In this document: positions 26,130 through 35,630 of the stretch, one piece after another | How the letters are laid out: each line of letters starts with the position of its first letter | Numbering within the stretch: position 1 is the stretch's first letter | From: Paenibacillus sonchi | GTDB taxonomy: Bacteria; Bacillota; Bacilli; Paenibacillales; Paenibacillaceae | DNA length: 64,000 nt | NCBI RefSeq assembly: GCF_016772475.1 | Contig: NZ_CP068595.1 | Span: forward strand, 7,130,001-7,194,000 | Direction: 5' to 3' | Notes under the pieces: generated by a model | Databases searched by the model: none | What the model saw: the letters and a program-made list of their open reading frames with translations, nothing else | What the model was told of the DNA's origin: nothing | Program-made: the position numbers and the translations under genes

Positions 26130-26210
26130 TTCTGTTCTGGTAAACGGGAACTCAGGACCGAAACTAAGGAGTGGCGCCCGAAGAATAGGAGCAATAGTTC
26201 AGTACAAAAA
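26130..26210. repeat. Degraded partial copy of the YhgE-type transporter gene
   Basis: The segment around 26155-26195 (CCGAAACTAAGGAG ... CGAAGAATAGGAGCA) repeats, with small changes, 31447-31483 inside the YhgE-type gene, and flanks such as GGTAAACGG also match. It lies in the same orientation, is too short to encode anything, and is about 5.3 kb from its parent. Confidence 0.7.
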
Positions 26211-26252
26211 AGAGCTACCCCCTAAGCCATAAAATGGCTGCGGGGATAGCCC
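26206..26252 (-). terminator. Terminator of the SLH metallophosphatase gene
   Basis: On the minus strand GGGCTATCCCC pairs with GGGGGTAGCTC, with an inner AGCCAT/ATGGCT stem, followed by TTTTTTG. It lies about 70 bases past the stop codon. Confidence 0.75.
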
Positions 26253-26319
26253 TGTTATTTTATGCAGGATACTGGGGTAAACCGCTAGTAGCGGTTGATA
26301 TCTGTGAACAACGGAAAGT

Positions 26320-29300
26320 TTATTCTATCGGATTCTCCAGCAGATTTACGATTAAGGTCACCGCTTCCGCCCGCGTGGCAACCCGGTGGGGGGCAAACTT
26401 GTTCTGGCCGGTGCCATTTACCAGAGATTTATCTACGGCGGCTGCTATATAAGGGGCTGCCCATTTAGGGACATCGCCGGCATCAGTAAAGGTTAGCTTG
26501 GCTTGCGTATCTACCTTTATTCCCAGAGCCCTTACAATCATCACAGTCAATTCTGAACGGGTCAGCTTCTGCTCCGGCCGGAAGGTTCCGTCAGCATATC
26601 CGCTGACAATTCCAGCTGAGACGGCTTGTGCCGCATAGGGTCTGGCCCACACCGGGATTTTATCCATATCTTTAAAAGCTCCAGTGCTGCTATTATCCGG
26701 AAGCTTCAGCGCACGGGCAAGCATCGTGATGAATTCAGCCCGGTTCACCTCCCGGTTCGGACGGAAGGTATTGTCGGCATACCCGTTGACAAAGCCGGCT
26801 TCAAGCGCTTTTTGAATAGCCGAAGCCGCCCAATGAGTGCCTATATCCGTTAGTACTGGATTCGTCGACGGACGGTCTACGCTGCCGGCTGGTGAAGACG
26901 ATGGGACAGCAGCTGTCGGTGCCGGTGTTGGAGAAGCAGACGGTGTCGGTGTAGGTGTAGGTGTCGGCGCCGGTGTGGAAACCGGTGTCCATCCAGTTGA
27001 ACCGCCAGGTACCGGTGTTGCCGTCGGCGTTGGTGTTGGCGCAGCAGGAGCAGGCGTCGGTGTAGCCGGTGCCGGAGTTGGTACCTCCGGTGTCGGTGTC
27101 CCTCCCCCGTCGCTCTTCTTCTTGATGATGCCGAACTGCTCAATAATGTAAGGTTTTGCATCGTTCTTGTTCTGGTCTATTTCATAGGACACTGCAGTCA
27201 GCTTGTCACCATTGACCGTAATGCCCACGAAGTTCTGGATCTGTCCACGCTTCGGACGCGAGCTGTCGCTCGGGTCCGGCCCGTACGGTGCAGCATGGTT
27301 TTCGTCAGCAGCTTCAAAGAGATCGTAATAGGCTTTTCCCAGCTCTGGTTTCTGGTTCTTGTAATACACCTTTGCCCCGGCTGTGGCTGGAATCAGATAG
27401 ATCGAGCCATCCGGATTCACCGTGTATTCCACGGTTGAACCATTCAAGGTCTCGGTGATTTTCTGCGTGGCTGCAGCGGTTCCATCTGCTTTGATTGGTT
27501 TGGTACGTGCATAGATATGATCATGTCCCTGCAATACAAAATCGATGCCAAGCTCCGCCATAAGCGGCGCAATTTTCGTTCTTACCCCGTTGGCGCCGAT
27601 AATATCTTTGTCGGTAGCGTGATTGGAGGTTGTATAAGGACCTTTATGAATGTTGACAATAATCCAGCGGGCACCGGCTTTTTGGGCCGACTGCACATCT
27701 GCTTTGAGCCATTCTACCTGGTCTGCACTGAAATTGGCATACAAATCGGAATCTTCGTTGCTGTTCAGTACTACGAAATGGGCATTGCTGTAATCATAAG
27801 AATAATAGGCTCCGGTTTCGGTCGCCGATCCTGGTGCCTCCTGAATATTAAAATGCTCATAGAACGCATTGGCTTCATCCTCATGATTGCCCGCAGAAGG
27901 GGCTATTGTGGTATGGAGCAGACTGTTCTGAGAATGACCCAGCAGCCAGTCCCATTGCGTTTCTTTGGTTCCAGTATCTACAATATCTCCGTTATGAACT
28001 ACAAAATGTGCGTCCGGCACCGTTGCCAGAGCTTTGGCAAGGGTCTGTGACGACAAAATCGCTTCATCCTCAGACTTCGCCTGTGTATCCGCAAGGTCAA
28101 CGAATGTAAATGCCCCCGATTCAGGTGCTGTTCGGAAGGTGCCAGCCGCGCTCCAGATTCCCAGCGACTTGTCGCCCACGCGGAAATAATAGGAGGTGTC
28201 GGCCTTCAGCCCCGTAGCTTCCGCCTTGTGCACCATCTCTTCCTTGGCATTGGTAGAAACGGCAGAACGACCGCTGAATGATTTTGCGTTGGTAAAATCA
28301 GGTGTATCCTGGGTTAACTCTACCACTTGCAAGTCGCTTTTCTTCGAGATCAGTGGTGTATACCAAGTGAAGCCCTTTGAACTGAGGGGATCCCCATGGA
28401 AGGTAACGGTCACTTTACTCACGGCTGGCTGGCCGGCAATAACCGCTTCTGAATGATTTCGGCCGCTTACCGCTTTAATAACAAATTGGTAATTCTGTGC
28501 AGGATCTGAGTTGTCTACCGTATAGCTGTAGGCGGTTTTCCCGGATTCAGTAGACACTAACGTATTCCAGTTGGCTCCAAGGAGATCATTCTGCTCATAG
28601 ACACGGTAACCCGATACCGGCAGCTCCGTATCAGGGGCCTCCCAGGTCAATGTGATCTTGCCGTCTGCGCCTGCAACCATCTGCGCATTCCGGACGCCGG
28701 GAACGGCTGCATCCGATTTATGAATGCTGTATTCGTCGTAGAGGTCTGTAGTTCCTCCGGTTGTTGTAGTATAAGCCTTATAGCTTAATTCGTTCTCTGT
28801 AACGGTGAACCCTGTGAACATTTCCTTGCCGGGCTGCCCGTATTTAGCTGCAAAAGGGAAAGGTCCCGAAGCAACGTTATATTTCTTGTTGCCTGCGGCA
28901 TTGGTAATCAGATAGAGCGTCCCATCAGGGTCTGTAACCTTACCTGCTGAATCCGGAACAACGTCTGTTAAAGGTACATTGTTCAGCATCTGATAGCTTC
29001 TGGCGTACGTATGATCATGTCCGCCAATAACCATATCGATGCCAAGCTCATCGAAGACTTTCGTCAATTCAGAACGATAGAATAGAACATCCTTATCATT
29101 GGTGTGATTGGCTACTGAATATGGGGATTTATGCAGCAGCACAATTTTCCATTTCTTATCTGACTTTGCCACCTCACTGCGCAGCCACTCCACTTGCTTA
29201 TAATAGATTTCATTATTCAAGGCATTGGAGCTTGTTCCGTAATACTCTGTGTTCAGAACCATGAAGTGCGCCGGGCCATAATTGAATGAATATACCGAAC

Positions 29301-30669
29301 CATCCGGTTTAGCACCGGTATTGGAAACATTGGGCAGATTGAAATGTCCGGTATAATTACTGTAGTTTTTGCTCTCATGATTGCCAACCAGAGGAACCAG
29401 CGGTATGTTCTCCAGAATATCCTTCGGCTTCCCGAAGAACCAGCCCCACTGCTCTTCCAAATCCCCGTTATCTACCAAATCTCCTGAATTCAGAATAAAC
29501 TCCGCCTCAGGGAACTTGCTGACCCCCTCTTGCAGGGTGTGGTTCCAGATGTCAAAATCCGGTTCGGTGGTACCCTGGGAATCTGTAGTGTAAATAAACT
29601 GATAGGAAGAGTTGTCCGCAGCTTCTGTTGTGAAGGTTCCAATCCCACTCCAGTTGCCGTCTTGCCCATCACCGGCCCGGTAAGCATATTTTGTGCCCGG
29701 GCGAAGATTGTCCGCAATTACTTTATGGCTGGATATGGCTGAAGCGTCCCCGGCAGACTTGTCCGCTTTGGACTGATAGACGCTGGCAACAACCGAAGTT
29801 CCTTCAAAGGTCAGCAGTCCATCCGCAGGAAACCCGCTGTCAGTCACTTTGGAGGCTTCCACCACTTCCAGCTTCGTGCCTGTCACCGTCTCCGGGGTAT
29901 ACCAGGCAAACCCCATGCTGGTCTGCGGATTCCCGTTAAAGGTCAGTGCGATGGATTCCGGCTTGCCTTTGCCAGGCTGCACAGGATCAGCCGCCGGATA
30001 GGCTGTCAGGCTCATATCCCAATACAGATCCGAACTGGTTGCATTTGCTTGATGAACCTCGGCTGCAAATTCGTTGTTGCCATCCTTGAGATTCGCCTTC
30101 ACAAGGTCAGTCAGATTAACCTTGGAGACATTGGGATCTCCATTGGCGTAAGTGCTCTGGGTTAAGTAATCAATCGCTCCCGCAGGCATGCCTTCACGGT
30201 AGATTTCAGTACCGTTCAAATACAAGACGATACCGTCATCAAATGCAATCGTTCCTTCGAACTTCTGAAAATCTTTTAATTGCTCCAAGTTCACATTGAT
30301 ATTCGTACGAAAATACGAAGTCCTGTACTTATCCGATTTATTGCTGCCATAGCTTATATTGGTCTTCAGACCACCAAATACGGTGGTACTGACTCCAGTG
30401 CCATTATCCTTGTATCCCAAAGGAGCCTGTCCCGTATTCCAGTTGGAATCGTCATAGACTGCCTGCCACACTGTGCCTTGATCGGTTCCATCATCAGCAT
30501 ACTTCCATACTGAATTTCCTTCCAGCAATGTAAAAGGCTGATTTGCCTGACTCTGCAGCATTTCCCCGTTGGTATTCTCTGCCAAAGCCTGCACTCCATT
30601 GGTCGCAAAGCCCAATACCATGATCAAAACCAGCGCCATTGAAAGTGACTTGTTAATAAGTTTCCTCAA
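26320..30669 (-). CDS. Surface-anchored SLH protein with two tandem metallophosphatase domains
   Basis: 1449 residues. A signal peptide (to about residue 30) precedes a beta-rich N-terminal module. Two units follow, each a purple-acid-phosphatase-like fibronectin domain plus a calcineurin-type metallophosphoesterase. Unit 1 has SGDLVDNGDLEEQW, VGNHES, HKSPYS and GGHDHTYARS. Unit 2 has HNGDIVDTGTKETQWDW, AGNHED, HKGPYT and QGHDHIYAR. Both keep the Asn, His and Asp metal ligands. A fibronectin-like domain lies between them. A Pro/Thr/Ala-rich spacer (about 1190-1270) leads to three SLH repeats (about 1275-1449) that bind secondary cell-wall polymer. It probably releases phosphate from extracellular phosphoesters. 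It is monocistronic. Confidence 0.93.
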   Translation of the reverse strand: MRKLINKSLSMALVLIMVLGFATNGVQALAENTNGEMLQSQANQPFTLLEGNSVWKYADDGTDQGTVWQAVYDDSNWNTGQAPLGYKDNGTGVSTTVFGGLKTNISYGSNKSDKYRTSYFRTNINVNLEQLKDFQKFEGTIAFDDGIVLYLNGTEIYREGMPAGAIDYLTQSTYANGDPNVSKVNLTDLVKANLKDGNNEFAAEVHQANATSSDLYWDMSLTAYPAADPVQPGKGKPESIALTFNGNPQTSMGFAWYTPETVTGTKLEVVEASKVTDSGFPADGLLTFEGTSVVASVYQSKADKSAGDASAISSHKVIADNLRPGTKYAYRAGDGQDGNWSGIGTFTTEAADNSSYQFIYTTDSQGTTEPDFDIWNHTLQEGVSKFPEAEFILNSGDLVDNGDLEEQWGWFFGKPKDILENIPLVPLVGNHESKNYSNYTGHFNLPNVSNTGAKPDGSVYSFNYGPAHFMVLNTEYYGTSSNALNNEIYYKQVEWLRSEVAKSDKKWKIVLLHKSPYSVANHTNDKDVLFYRSELTKVFDELGIDMVIGGHDHTYARSYQMLNNVPLTDVVPDSAGKVTDPDGTLYLITNAAGNKKYNVASGPFPFAAKYGQPGKEMFTGFTVTENELSYKAYTTTTGGTTDLYDEYSIHKSDAAVPGVRNAQMVAGADGKITLTWEAPDTELPVSGYRVYEQNDLLGANWNTLVSTESGKTAYSYTVDNSDPAQNYQFVIKAVSGRNHSEAVIAGQPAVSKVTVTFHGDPLSSKGFTWYTPLISKKSDLQVVELTQDTPDFTNAKSFSGRSAVSTNAKEEMVHKAEATGLKADTSYYFRVGDKSLGIWSAAGTFRTAPESGAFTFVDLADTQAKSEDEAILSSQTLAKALATVPDAHFVVHNGDIVDTGTKETQWDWLLGHSQNSLLHTTIAPSAGNHEDEANAFYEHFNIQEAPGSATETGAYYSYDYSNAHFVVLNSNEDSDLYANFSADQVEWLKADVQSAQKAGARWIIVNIHKGPYTTSNHATDKDIIGANGVRTKIAPLMAELGIDFVLQGHDHIYARTKPIKADGTAAATQKITETLNGSTVEYTVNPDGSIYLIPATAGAKVYYKNQKPELGKAYYDLFEAADENHAAPYGPDPSDSSRPKRGQIQNFVGITVNGDKLTAVSYEIDQNKNDAKPYIIEQFGIIKKKSDGGGTPTPEVPTPAPATPTPAPAAPTPTPTATPVPGGSTGWTPVSTPAPTPTPTPTPSASPTPAPTAAVPSSSPAGSVDRPSTNPVLTDIGTHWAASAIQKALEAGFVNGYADNTFRPNREVNRAEFITMLARALKLPDNSSTGAFKDMDKIPVWARPYAAQAVSAGIVSGYADGTFRPEQKLTRSELTVMIVRALGIKVDTQAKLTFTDAGDVPKWAAPYIAAAVDKSLVNGTGQNKFAPHRVATRAEAVTLIVNLLENPIE

Positions 30670-30844
30670 TTCATTGCCTCCTTATTCGTAAACATTATTA
30701 TTTGCATACCGGTTTATTCTAGCTGGCAAATGTTTTCATTATGTTCACACAAGAATAGCTTTTCGTAAAAATCTCCCAAGAGAATAAAGAAACTACCAAA
30801 TTAGGTGTTAAAATAACTATTTTACGTGGGCCTTATAAACCTGA

Positions 30845-31165
30845 ATCTCTACAAATCCAATATTTAAAGAAGCGTTTGGAAGAGGACAAGCTTATGGAGC
30901 AAAGGGAGGCACATTACAGCATCAATATATTACTGAATTAAGCGAGGCCGGCTTTAGCGACATTCAGTCATTTGAATCTAATGTTATCGAATATTACCAA
31001 ACCGCTGAAGACCTGATTTTTTTATTAAAACACACTCCTATTATTCCCGACTTTGGACGGACAGAGGCCGATTTCAAAATACTCCAACAATTTATTAAGG
31101 AAAATCAAACGGAGAAGGGGATTCGGACCAATTCGGAACGCTTTATGATCACTGCTAAGCTATAG
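30845..31165 (+). pseudogene. C-terminal remnant of a class I SAM methyltransferase
   Basis: An open frame without any start codon, from a stop at 30842 to TAG at 31163-31165. It reads GRGQAYGAKGGTLQHQYITE, then LSEAGFSDIQSFESNVIEYY, then AEDLIFLLKHTPIIPDFGRT and finally RFMITAKL. The LxExGF and terminal RxxMxxxK patterns are those of small-molecule methyltransferases. The N-terminal SAM-binding half is missing. The rest of 30670-31245 has only an unidentified short frame before it and a terminator after it. Confidence 0.6.
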
Positions 31166-31179
31166 AGATTGTACACAAA

Positions 31180-31206
31180 AAGGATACTCGTTAATCGAGT
31201 ATCCTT
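31180..31206. terminator. Bidirectional terminator
   Basis: AAGGATACTCG and CGAGTATCCTT form a perfect 11-base stem with a TTAAT loop; A- and T-rich flanks occur on both sides. It lies just past the YhgE-type gene on the minus strand. Confidence 0.75.
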
Positions 31207-31245
31207 CTTATTTATAATGCTTTTATAAAATAGAGAGTCTTATCG

Positions 31246-32376
31246 TTAAGGTGTACTGGAACGTCTGAAGGCAGAGGCAAGCAAGACCAACAGGCCGCCA
31301 GTGCCGATCCAGATTAGGATAATTGTCGGATGATTCATACGCAGCCTTTGCCCAAAGAAAAGCAACTCACGCAGCCCATCTACCATGTAACGCATCGGCA
31401 GCCACGATAGTATCCAATCGCGGTAAAACGGAGATAAAAACTCTGAACCGAAACTAAGGAGAGGCGCGCCGAAGAATAGGAGCAGCACAAAAATAATCAT
31501 GCCTTTTAATCCAATCCAAGCGAAAACAGCAGCTATCATGAGGAAAAATGCTAAATAAGCAATTGCCAGAAATATAGCGGTATCCGTGAAATGAGAAATG
31601 TGTACCCCCAAGCTCCCGGCGAACCAAGTGAAGCTAAATCCAGCCGCCAAAGCGATGACCGTTCCCCAAATGATCTGGATTATATTCGCCCGGACCCGCT
31701 CTTTACGATTCACGTAATTTTGTTTATTTTTGACAAGCAAGAAAACCACGTTTCCGATTAGACTCGCCATCCACAAAGGTTGTAGCATCAAAACCGGTGA
31801 ATTCCCGTTTCCATTATGCGTACCGGTTTCATTCACATTAATGGTTTCGCTAACGATGGGTGAAGCTAATGCAGCGGCTTGTTTTGTCGAGAGCATACCG
31901 CCCTGTTGACCAATAGCCGCTAATAGCTCGGCACGCAGCTTCTCATTCATGCCATGAACCGCCTGATTCAGCATTTGCCCAGCCATACTAGATGCTGATG
32001 CATTCATACCTTGGTTGATGTAAATCTGCACCCGGGGTGAAGAAGGGTCCGGCGTCATAAGCGATGCCTGCTTCTCGCTGAACCCCTTGGAAATCACCAA
32101 TGCAGCATAATATTTTTGGTTATCAAGTCCCGCTTTTACTTCTGCTTCACTGCCCACTTCGATCCATTTAACCGCTGGCTCTCCATCCGGATTAGCCCAG
32201 GTTTCTGACTGAATTACTTCTGGAGTTGCCAAGCCTTGATCCTCATTCACAATGGCAATGGGCAAGTTCCGGGGAGCCGGATTGAGGCTAGGAATCATAG
32301 CCAGACTAAAAATGAAGATGACTGCAATAACGATAACAGGTAAAGTAACAATTAATTTGCTTTTTAATAAACTCAT
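31246..32376 (-). CDS. YhgE/Pip-type ABC-2 membrane transporter
   Basis: 376 residues. There is one N-terminal membrane anchor, a large extracellular domain (about 40-200) with the NLPIAIVNEDQG motif of YhgE/Pip-like proteins, then about five membrane segments of the ABC-2 permease type. These proteins are thought to export small or lipid-like compounds, often under a TetR regulator, and one is divergent here. The start lies 10 bases inside the broken end of a SnoaL-like gene. Confidence 0.85.
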   Translation of the reverse strand: MSLLKSKLIVTLPVIVIAVIFIFSLAMIPSLNPAPRNLPIAIVNEDQGLATPEVIQSETWANPDGEPAVKWIEVGSEAEVKAGLDNQKYYAALVISKGFSEKQASLMTPDPSSPRVQIYINQGMNASASSMAGQMLNQAVHGMNEKLRAELLAAIGQQGGMLSTKQAAALASPIVSETINVNETGTHNGNGNSPVLMLQPLWMASLIGNVVFLLVKNKQNYVNRKERVRANIIQIIWGTVIALAAGFSFTWFAGSLGVHISHFTDTAIFLAIAYLAFFLMIAAVFAWIGLKGMIIFVLLLFFGAPLLSFGSEFLSPFYRDWILSWLPMRYMVDGLRELLFFGQRLRMNHPTIILIWIGTGGLLVLLASAFRRSSTP

Positions 32377-32581
32377 AGGTTTTCAACACCTTTGTACCGA
32401 TTTCCTGTAAATGATTAAGTGCACCCAGCATAGCCGCACGGCCATCGGGTAAAGCCTGGTTGTGCTGAATATATTGATCCGGATGAATGTAATTCGTAAT
32501 CGCTCCGGGATCACCGCTCGCTAAACTTTCCAGCACAGCGGTTGCCTTAAGTACAAGCTCATTTTGATTGTTTACTGCCAT
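32306..32581 (-). pseudogene. SnoaL-like (NTF2-fold) protein, 3'-truncated
   Basis: The first about 65 residues (MAVNNQNELVLKATAVLESL, then IHPDQYIQHNQALPDG) match the N-terminal half of SnoaL-like polyketide-cyclase/aldol-condensation proteins of about 130 residues. After GTKV the frame runs into the start region of the YhgE-type gene and makes an unrelated tail to 32306. A deletion has probably joined the two genes near 32385. Confidence 0.6.
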
Positions 32582-32776
32582 TAGAATATCCTCCTTATTT
32601 TCTCAACTGTTGTAAAGATAAATAATGAACGGTTTGTTGTTTATTTATCATGCGCTCATTATAATAGAGATGAATATGACGCTCAATATTCAATATTTTT
32701 GAATTTGAAAGATAACATACAGTCCAGATCACTTTGTCGCTTAACGACTCAAATTTAAGCAAGGAGAGCGAAAACA

Positions 32777-33382
32777 ATGAGCAAAAAAACTGATTTAAGG
32801 ATACTCCGCACTAAACAATCGATTCGAACGGCGTTTATTGCGCTTATTCAGGAAAAAGGCTATGAAGCGATAACGATTCAGGATATTGCCGATCGGGCTA
32901 TGATCAATCGAAATACGTTTTATCTCCACTACGAAAACAAACCTGACTTATTAAATACATATATGGATGAGTTGTTGGGCGAATTAAAAAATGCAGTGGT
33001 TCTTTGTCCAATCAGCATGAATCCTTACAGTATTGCTATACTCGAGACAGTTATGCAAACTGTACTGGAACATATTTCACGCAACACTTCTTTTTACTAT
33101 GCCATGTTAATTGAAGAGAATAGAATCTATCAGTTCCGGGCGAAAATGGAGAATATCATTAAAGATAAACTAAATGAGGGGTGGAATCCTGCAGCGGGAA
33201 ATTCCCCTTTAGCGATATCTAAGGAATTGCTGCTCGAATACCTTGTATCGTCTTTCATGGGGATCATCATTTGGTGGGTTAAAAACGAACAACCTCTTCC
33301 TGCGGGTGAAGTATCGTCTCAGTTCAGCAGACTCGTGGCCTACGGGCATTTGAAAGCTGCCGGCATCGCTTATGAGGAATAA
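32777..33382 (+). CDS. TetR-family regulator
   Basis: 201 residues with the N-terminal TetR helix-turn-helix (AITIQDIADRAMINRNTFYL, about 36-55) and a C-terminal domain of the type found in TetR proteins of efflux systems (SSFMGIIIWWVKNEQPL). GGAGAG lies nine bases before the ATG. It is divergent from the SnoaL/YhgE genes across about 195 bases and probably represses them. The gap contains AATATTCAATATT as a possible operator core. Confidence 0.92.
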   Translation: MSKKTDLRILRTKQSIRTAFIALIQEKGYEAITIQDIADRAMINRNTFYLHYENKPDLLNTYMDELLGELKNAVVLCPISMNPYSIAILETVMQTVLEHISRNTSFYYAMLIEENRIYQFRAKMENIIKDKLNEGWNPAAGNSPLAISKELLLEYLVSSFMGIIIWWVKNEQPLPAGEVSSQFSRLVAYGHLKAAGIAYEE

Positions 33383-33436
33383 AAATCAGCGGTGGTGAAA
33401 TAAAAAACTTAAATATGTATTGGTTAACCTCAAATC

Positions 33437-33464
33437 AGGCCATCTTTTGGAGATGGCCTCTTTT
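33437..33464 (+). terminator. Terminator of the tetR gene
   Basis: AGGCCATCT and AGATGGCCT form a nine-base stem with loop TTTGG, followed by CTTTT. Confidence 0.75.
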
Positions 33465-33504
33465 AGGAACTAAGCATCAAAGCTTGGATCTGCTCCGGAT
33501 GAGG

Positions 33505-33969
33505 TTATCGTCCAGATAGAGATACTCCACTGGAGGCATTCATCTGTAGTTTTCTTGTCAGCTCCGGGTAGATACGGCCATACAGCTTCCGCCGCAGCAC
33601 CGAATGAAACACGGCCAGCACCAGGGTCACTACGATCAGCGCGGCGGGTACCAGATACAAGACGGGATGGTCCATGAAAAATCCGAAAACATCGTAGTCC
33701 CGGTCGATATAGCGTCCATAGATAAATGCAGCGGCCACAATCAGCAGCACTGGCAGGGCGAACAAACCGGACAGGATATTAACCCTGTTCATTTTCTTGT
33801 AAGTAGTTTGAAAAGTATTTTCGCCGAGATATTGTTCGAGCAGCATGCACTGCTTGTCGAAGGAATCGCTTTTTTGCACCGGCAGCTCGCTGTACGTAAT
33901 ATGCTTGTGCAGCAAATCCAACTGCTGGCTGAACTCCATCGTCCGCAGGAGAGTTCTTCCCACATTCAT
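33505..33969 (-). CDS. Hypothetical two-pass membrane protein
   Basis: About 154 residues from the ATG at 33969, six bases after GGAGGTG. It has a soluble N-terminal helix region of about 70 residues, two membrane segments (LSGLFALPVLLIVAAAFIYG and LYLVPAALIVVTLVLAVFHS) and a basic C-terminus. I do not recognise a family. It is transcribed alone, convergent with tetR. Confidence 0.7.
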   Translation of the reverse strand: MNVGRTLLRTMEFSQQLDLLHKHITYSELPVQKSDSFDKQCMLLEQYLGENTFQTTYKKMNRVNILSGLFALPVLLIVAAAFIYGRYIDRDYDVFGFFMDHPVLYLVPAALIVVTLVLAVFHSVLRRKLYGRIYPELTRKLQMNASSGVSLSGR

Positions 33970-34223
33970 TGTCGTCACCTCCCATCGTTTACAGATTCCG
34001 GCGGCATCATTCGGACATCAGATCCACGATTCTCCGGTCAACTATTGTATTATAACGCGCAGGAACAGTCCCGACAATGAAATTGGCTTGAACCGCGGGG
34101 CGTTTCTGGATTATCGTTTATACTATAAATGACGGGCGCTGCGGCCTAGTTCGTAAGCAAGGCGAAGCCGGGACGAATGAATCGCCATGTCATCCAATCC
34201 TGCCAGAATCGGAGAGATGTGAG

Positions 34224-35306
34224 ATGGAACTTGATGCCCTGTACCACAATTACCTTAACCTCAAATTCGAACGCGGGCTGCCGTTACTGAAAACAGGCCG
34301 CTTTGAGTATGCGTTGTGCGAAGACGGAAGCACGGAGCTGTTCCTGGCCGGCCGCGAGAACGAGTCGTTTACCGACTGGACAAGCGACCTTCGTCCCGCC
34401 GACCCGCATTATACGGATACCACGGGCAGAGCGCCCGTCTTAGCGTCCCGTTTCGGTCAGTTGGACGTGTACGGCGAACAGGTGCTGGACTATCTGCTGC
34501 TGACGATCAACGCAACTACCTCCATCGTTCCAATTCACCCCTACAACGTGATGAATGACCGAATGAAGCACTACTGCTTCTTCCAACTGGCTCAGTGGGC
34601 GTATCTCTCTATGCTGTCCGATGAGCAGAAAGCCGGACTGCGGGACTTTTTCTTCTGGTTCTACCTGTACGCCCACCCGGTCAACGGGGAGACGCTGGAT
34701 GCTTTTTCTTTTCGCGGCCCGGACTTAATCCATACGATGACCGGCATCCGCGTTCAGGATTATTTCGCAGCGTACCACGATCATTACGCCCACCATCATA
34801 CAGCATATAACGATTGCCTGACTCTCTCGCCGCAAGAGATTGAAGCCTGCTGCGGGCTTACCCTGCAAATGCTGGAAGTGGTCGAAGGACGTTCCTCCAG
34901 GCTGAAGCTTCCACCCGAAGCCGGCCTGGAACCAGCCCTGCGTCTGATTAACCAAGCGGACGAATTTCTTGCCGCTTATGCCCGCAATAGGTCTGAAGTG
35001 TTCGGATGCCTGCAGGATACGCTTACGGGTGTGCCCTCCACACCTTACCGCGAACACATTATCAGCATGCTGCTGCACAATTACGTATGCTACATTTTAT
35101 ATTTTGACTTTGACCAGATTGTCGAACTGGTGGAGTTTTTCCAGGACGATCTAGCCCTGTGCAGGGTAATTGTGAACCGGATGTTTACCGAGACAATCTT
35201 TATCCAGAAAATCCTGTGGCAGAACCGGATTGATCTCCACAACTATGCGAACGTCACGGCTCTGTTCGATGAGAACGCCCGGGAAATATATCGGGAATTT
35301 CTTTGA
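34224..35306 (+). CDS. Hypothetical protein, 360 residues
   Basis: I do not recognise this protein. It starts MELDALYHNYLNLKFERGLP with GGAGAG ahead of the ATG, and is soluble, acidic and helical, rich in aromatic residues and His/Tyr (YHDHYAHHHTAYND near residue 190), with no signal peptide or membrane segment. Good codon pattern and clean start and stop argue that it is real. It is a single gene with no informative neighbours. Confidence 0.75.
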   Translation: MELDALYHNYLNLKFERGLPLLKTGRFEYALCEDGSTELFLAGRENESFTDWTSDLRPADPHYTDTTGRAPVLASRFGQLDVYGEQVLDYLLLTINATTSIVPIHPYNVMNDRMKHYCFFQLAQWAYLSMLSDEQKAGLRDFFFWFYLYAHPVNGETLDAFSFRGPDLIHTMTGIRVQDYFAAYHDHYAHHHTAYNDCLTLSPQEIEACCGLTLQMLEVVEGRSSRLKLPPEAGLEPALRLINQADEFLAAYARNRSEVFGCLQDTLTGVPSTPYREHIISMLLHNYVCYILYFDFDQIVELVEFFQDDLALCRVIVNRMFTETIFIQKILWQNRIDLHNYANVTALFDENAREIYREFL

Positions 35307-35352
35307 TGGTTAGCTAAGCAATACCTACTGAAGTTCTATGAGATGATTAAAT

Positions 35353-35550
35353 ATGTTAGAACAAAGGGAAATCATCCAAATAAACAAAAGTGGCTGGGAT
35401 TAAGTCGTTGACCAGTTTTTCGCAGGTTCGTTTGATGTACTGAAATACGGTTCATATGCTCCGGCAGAGGAAGAGTTACACTTACTTGGTCAAATTGAAG
35501 ATAGCGTTATTCTAGAGGCCTACACCATTTATCACAAATCAAATCTTTAA
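35353..35550 (+). pseudogene. N-terminal remnant of a class I SAM methyltransferase
   Basis: The frame reads INKSGWD, an in-frame TAA, then VVDQFFAGSFDVLKYGSYAP and EEELHLLGQIEDSVILE, the lead-in to the SAM-binding motif of small methyltransferases. It then degenerates to a stop at 35548 before the GxGxG loop. The 35307-35630 gap holds nothing else I can identify. The fragment complements in coverage, but does not join in order, the C-terminal remnant at 30845-31165. Confidence 0.55.
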
Positions 35551-35630
35551 TCTATTTTGAGAAAAGCAGATTGAAAAATGACCGGATGTGCAGTGAATGA
35601 CCAAAAATAGAATAAGGAGGATATTATAAC

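Noticed and set aside
26837..27151. Gly/Val-rich plus-strand frame
   Set aside because: It is the antisense of the Pro/Thr-rich linker of the SLH protein.
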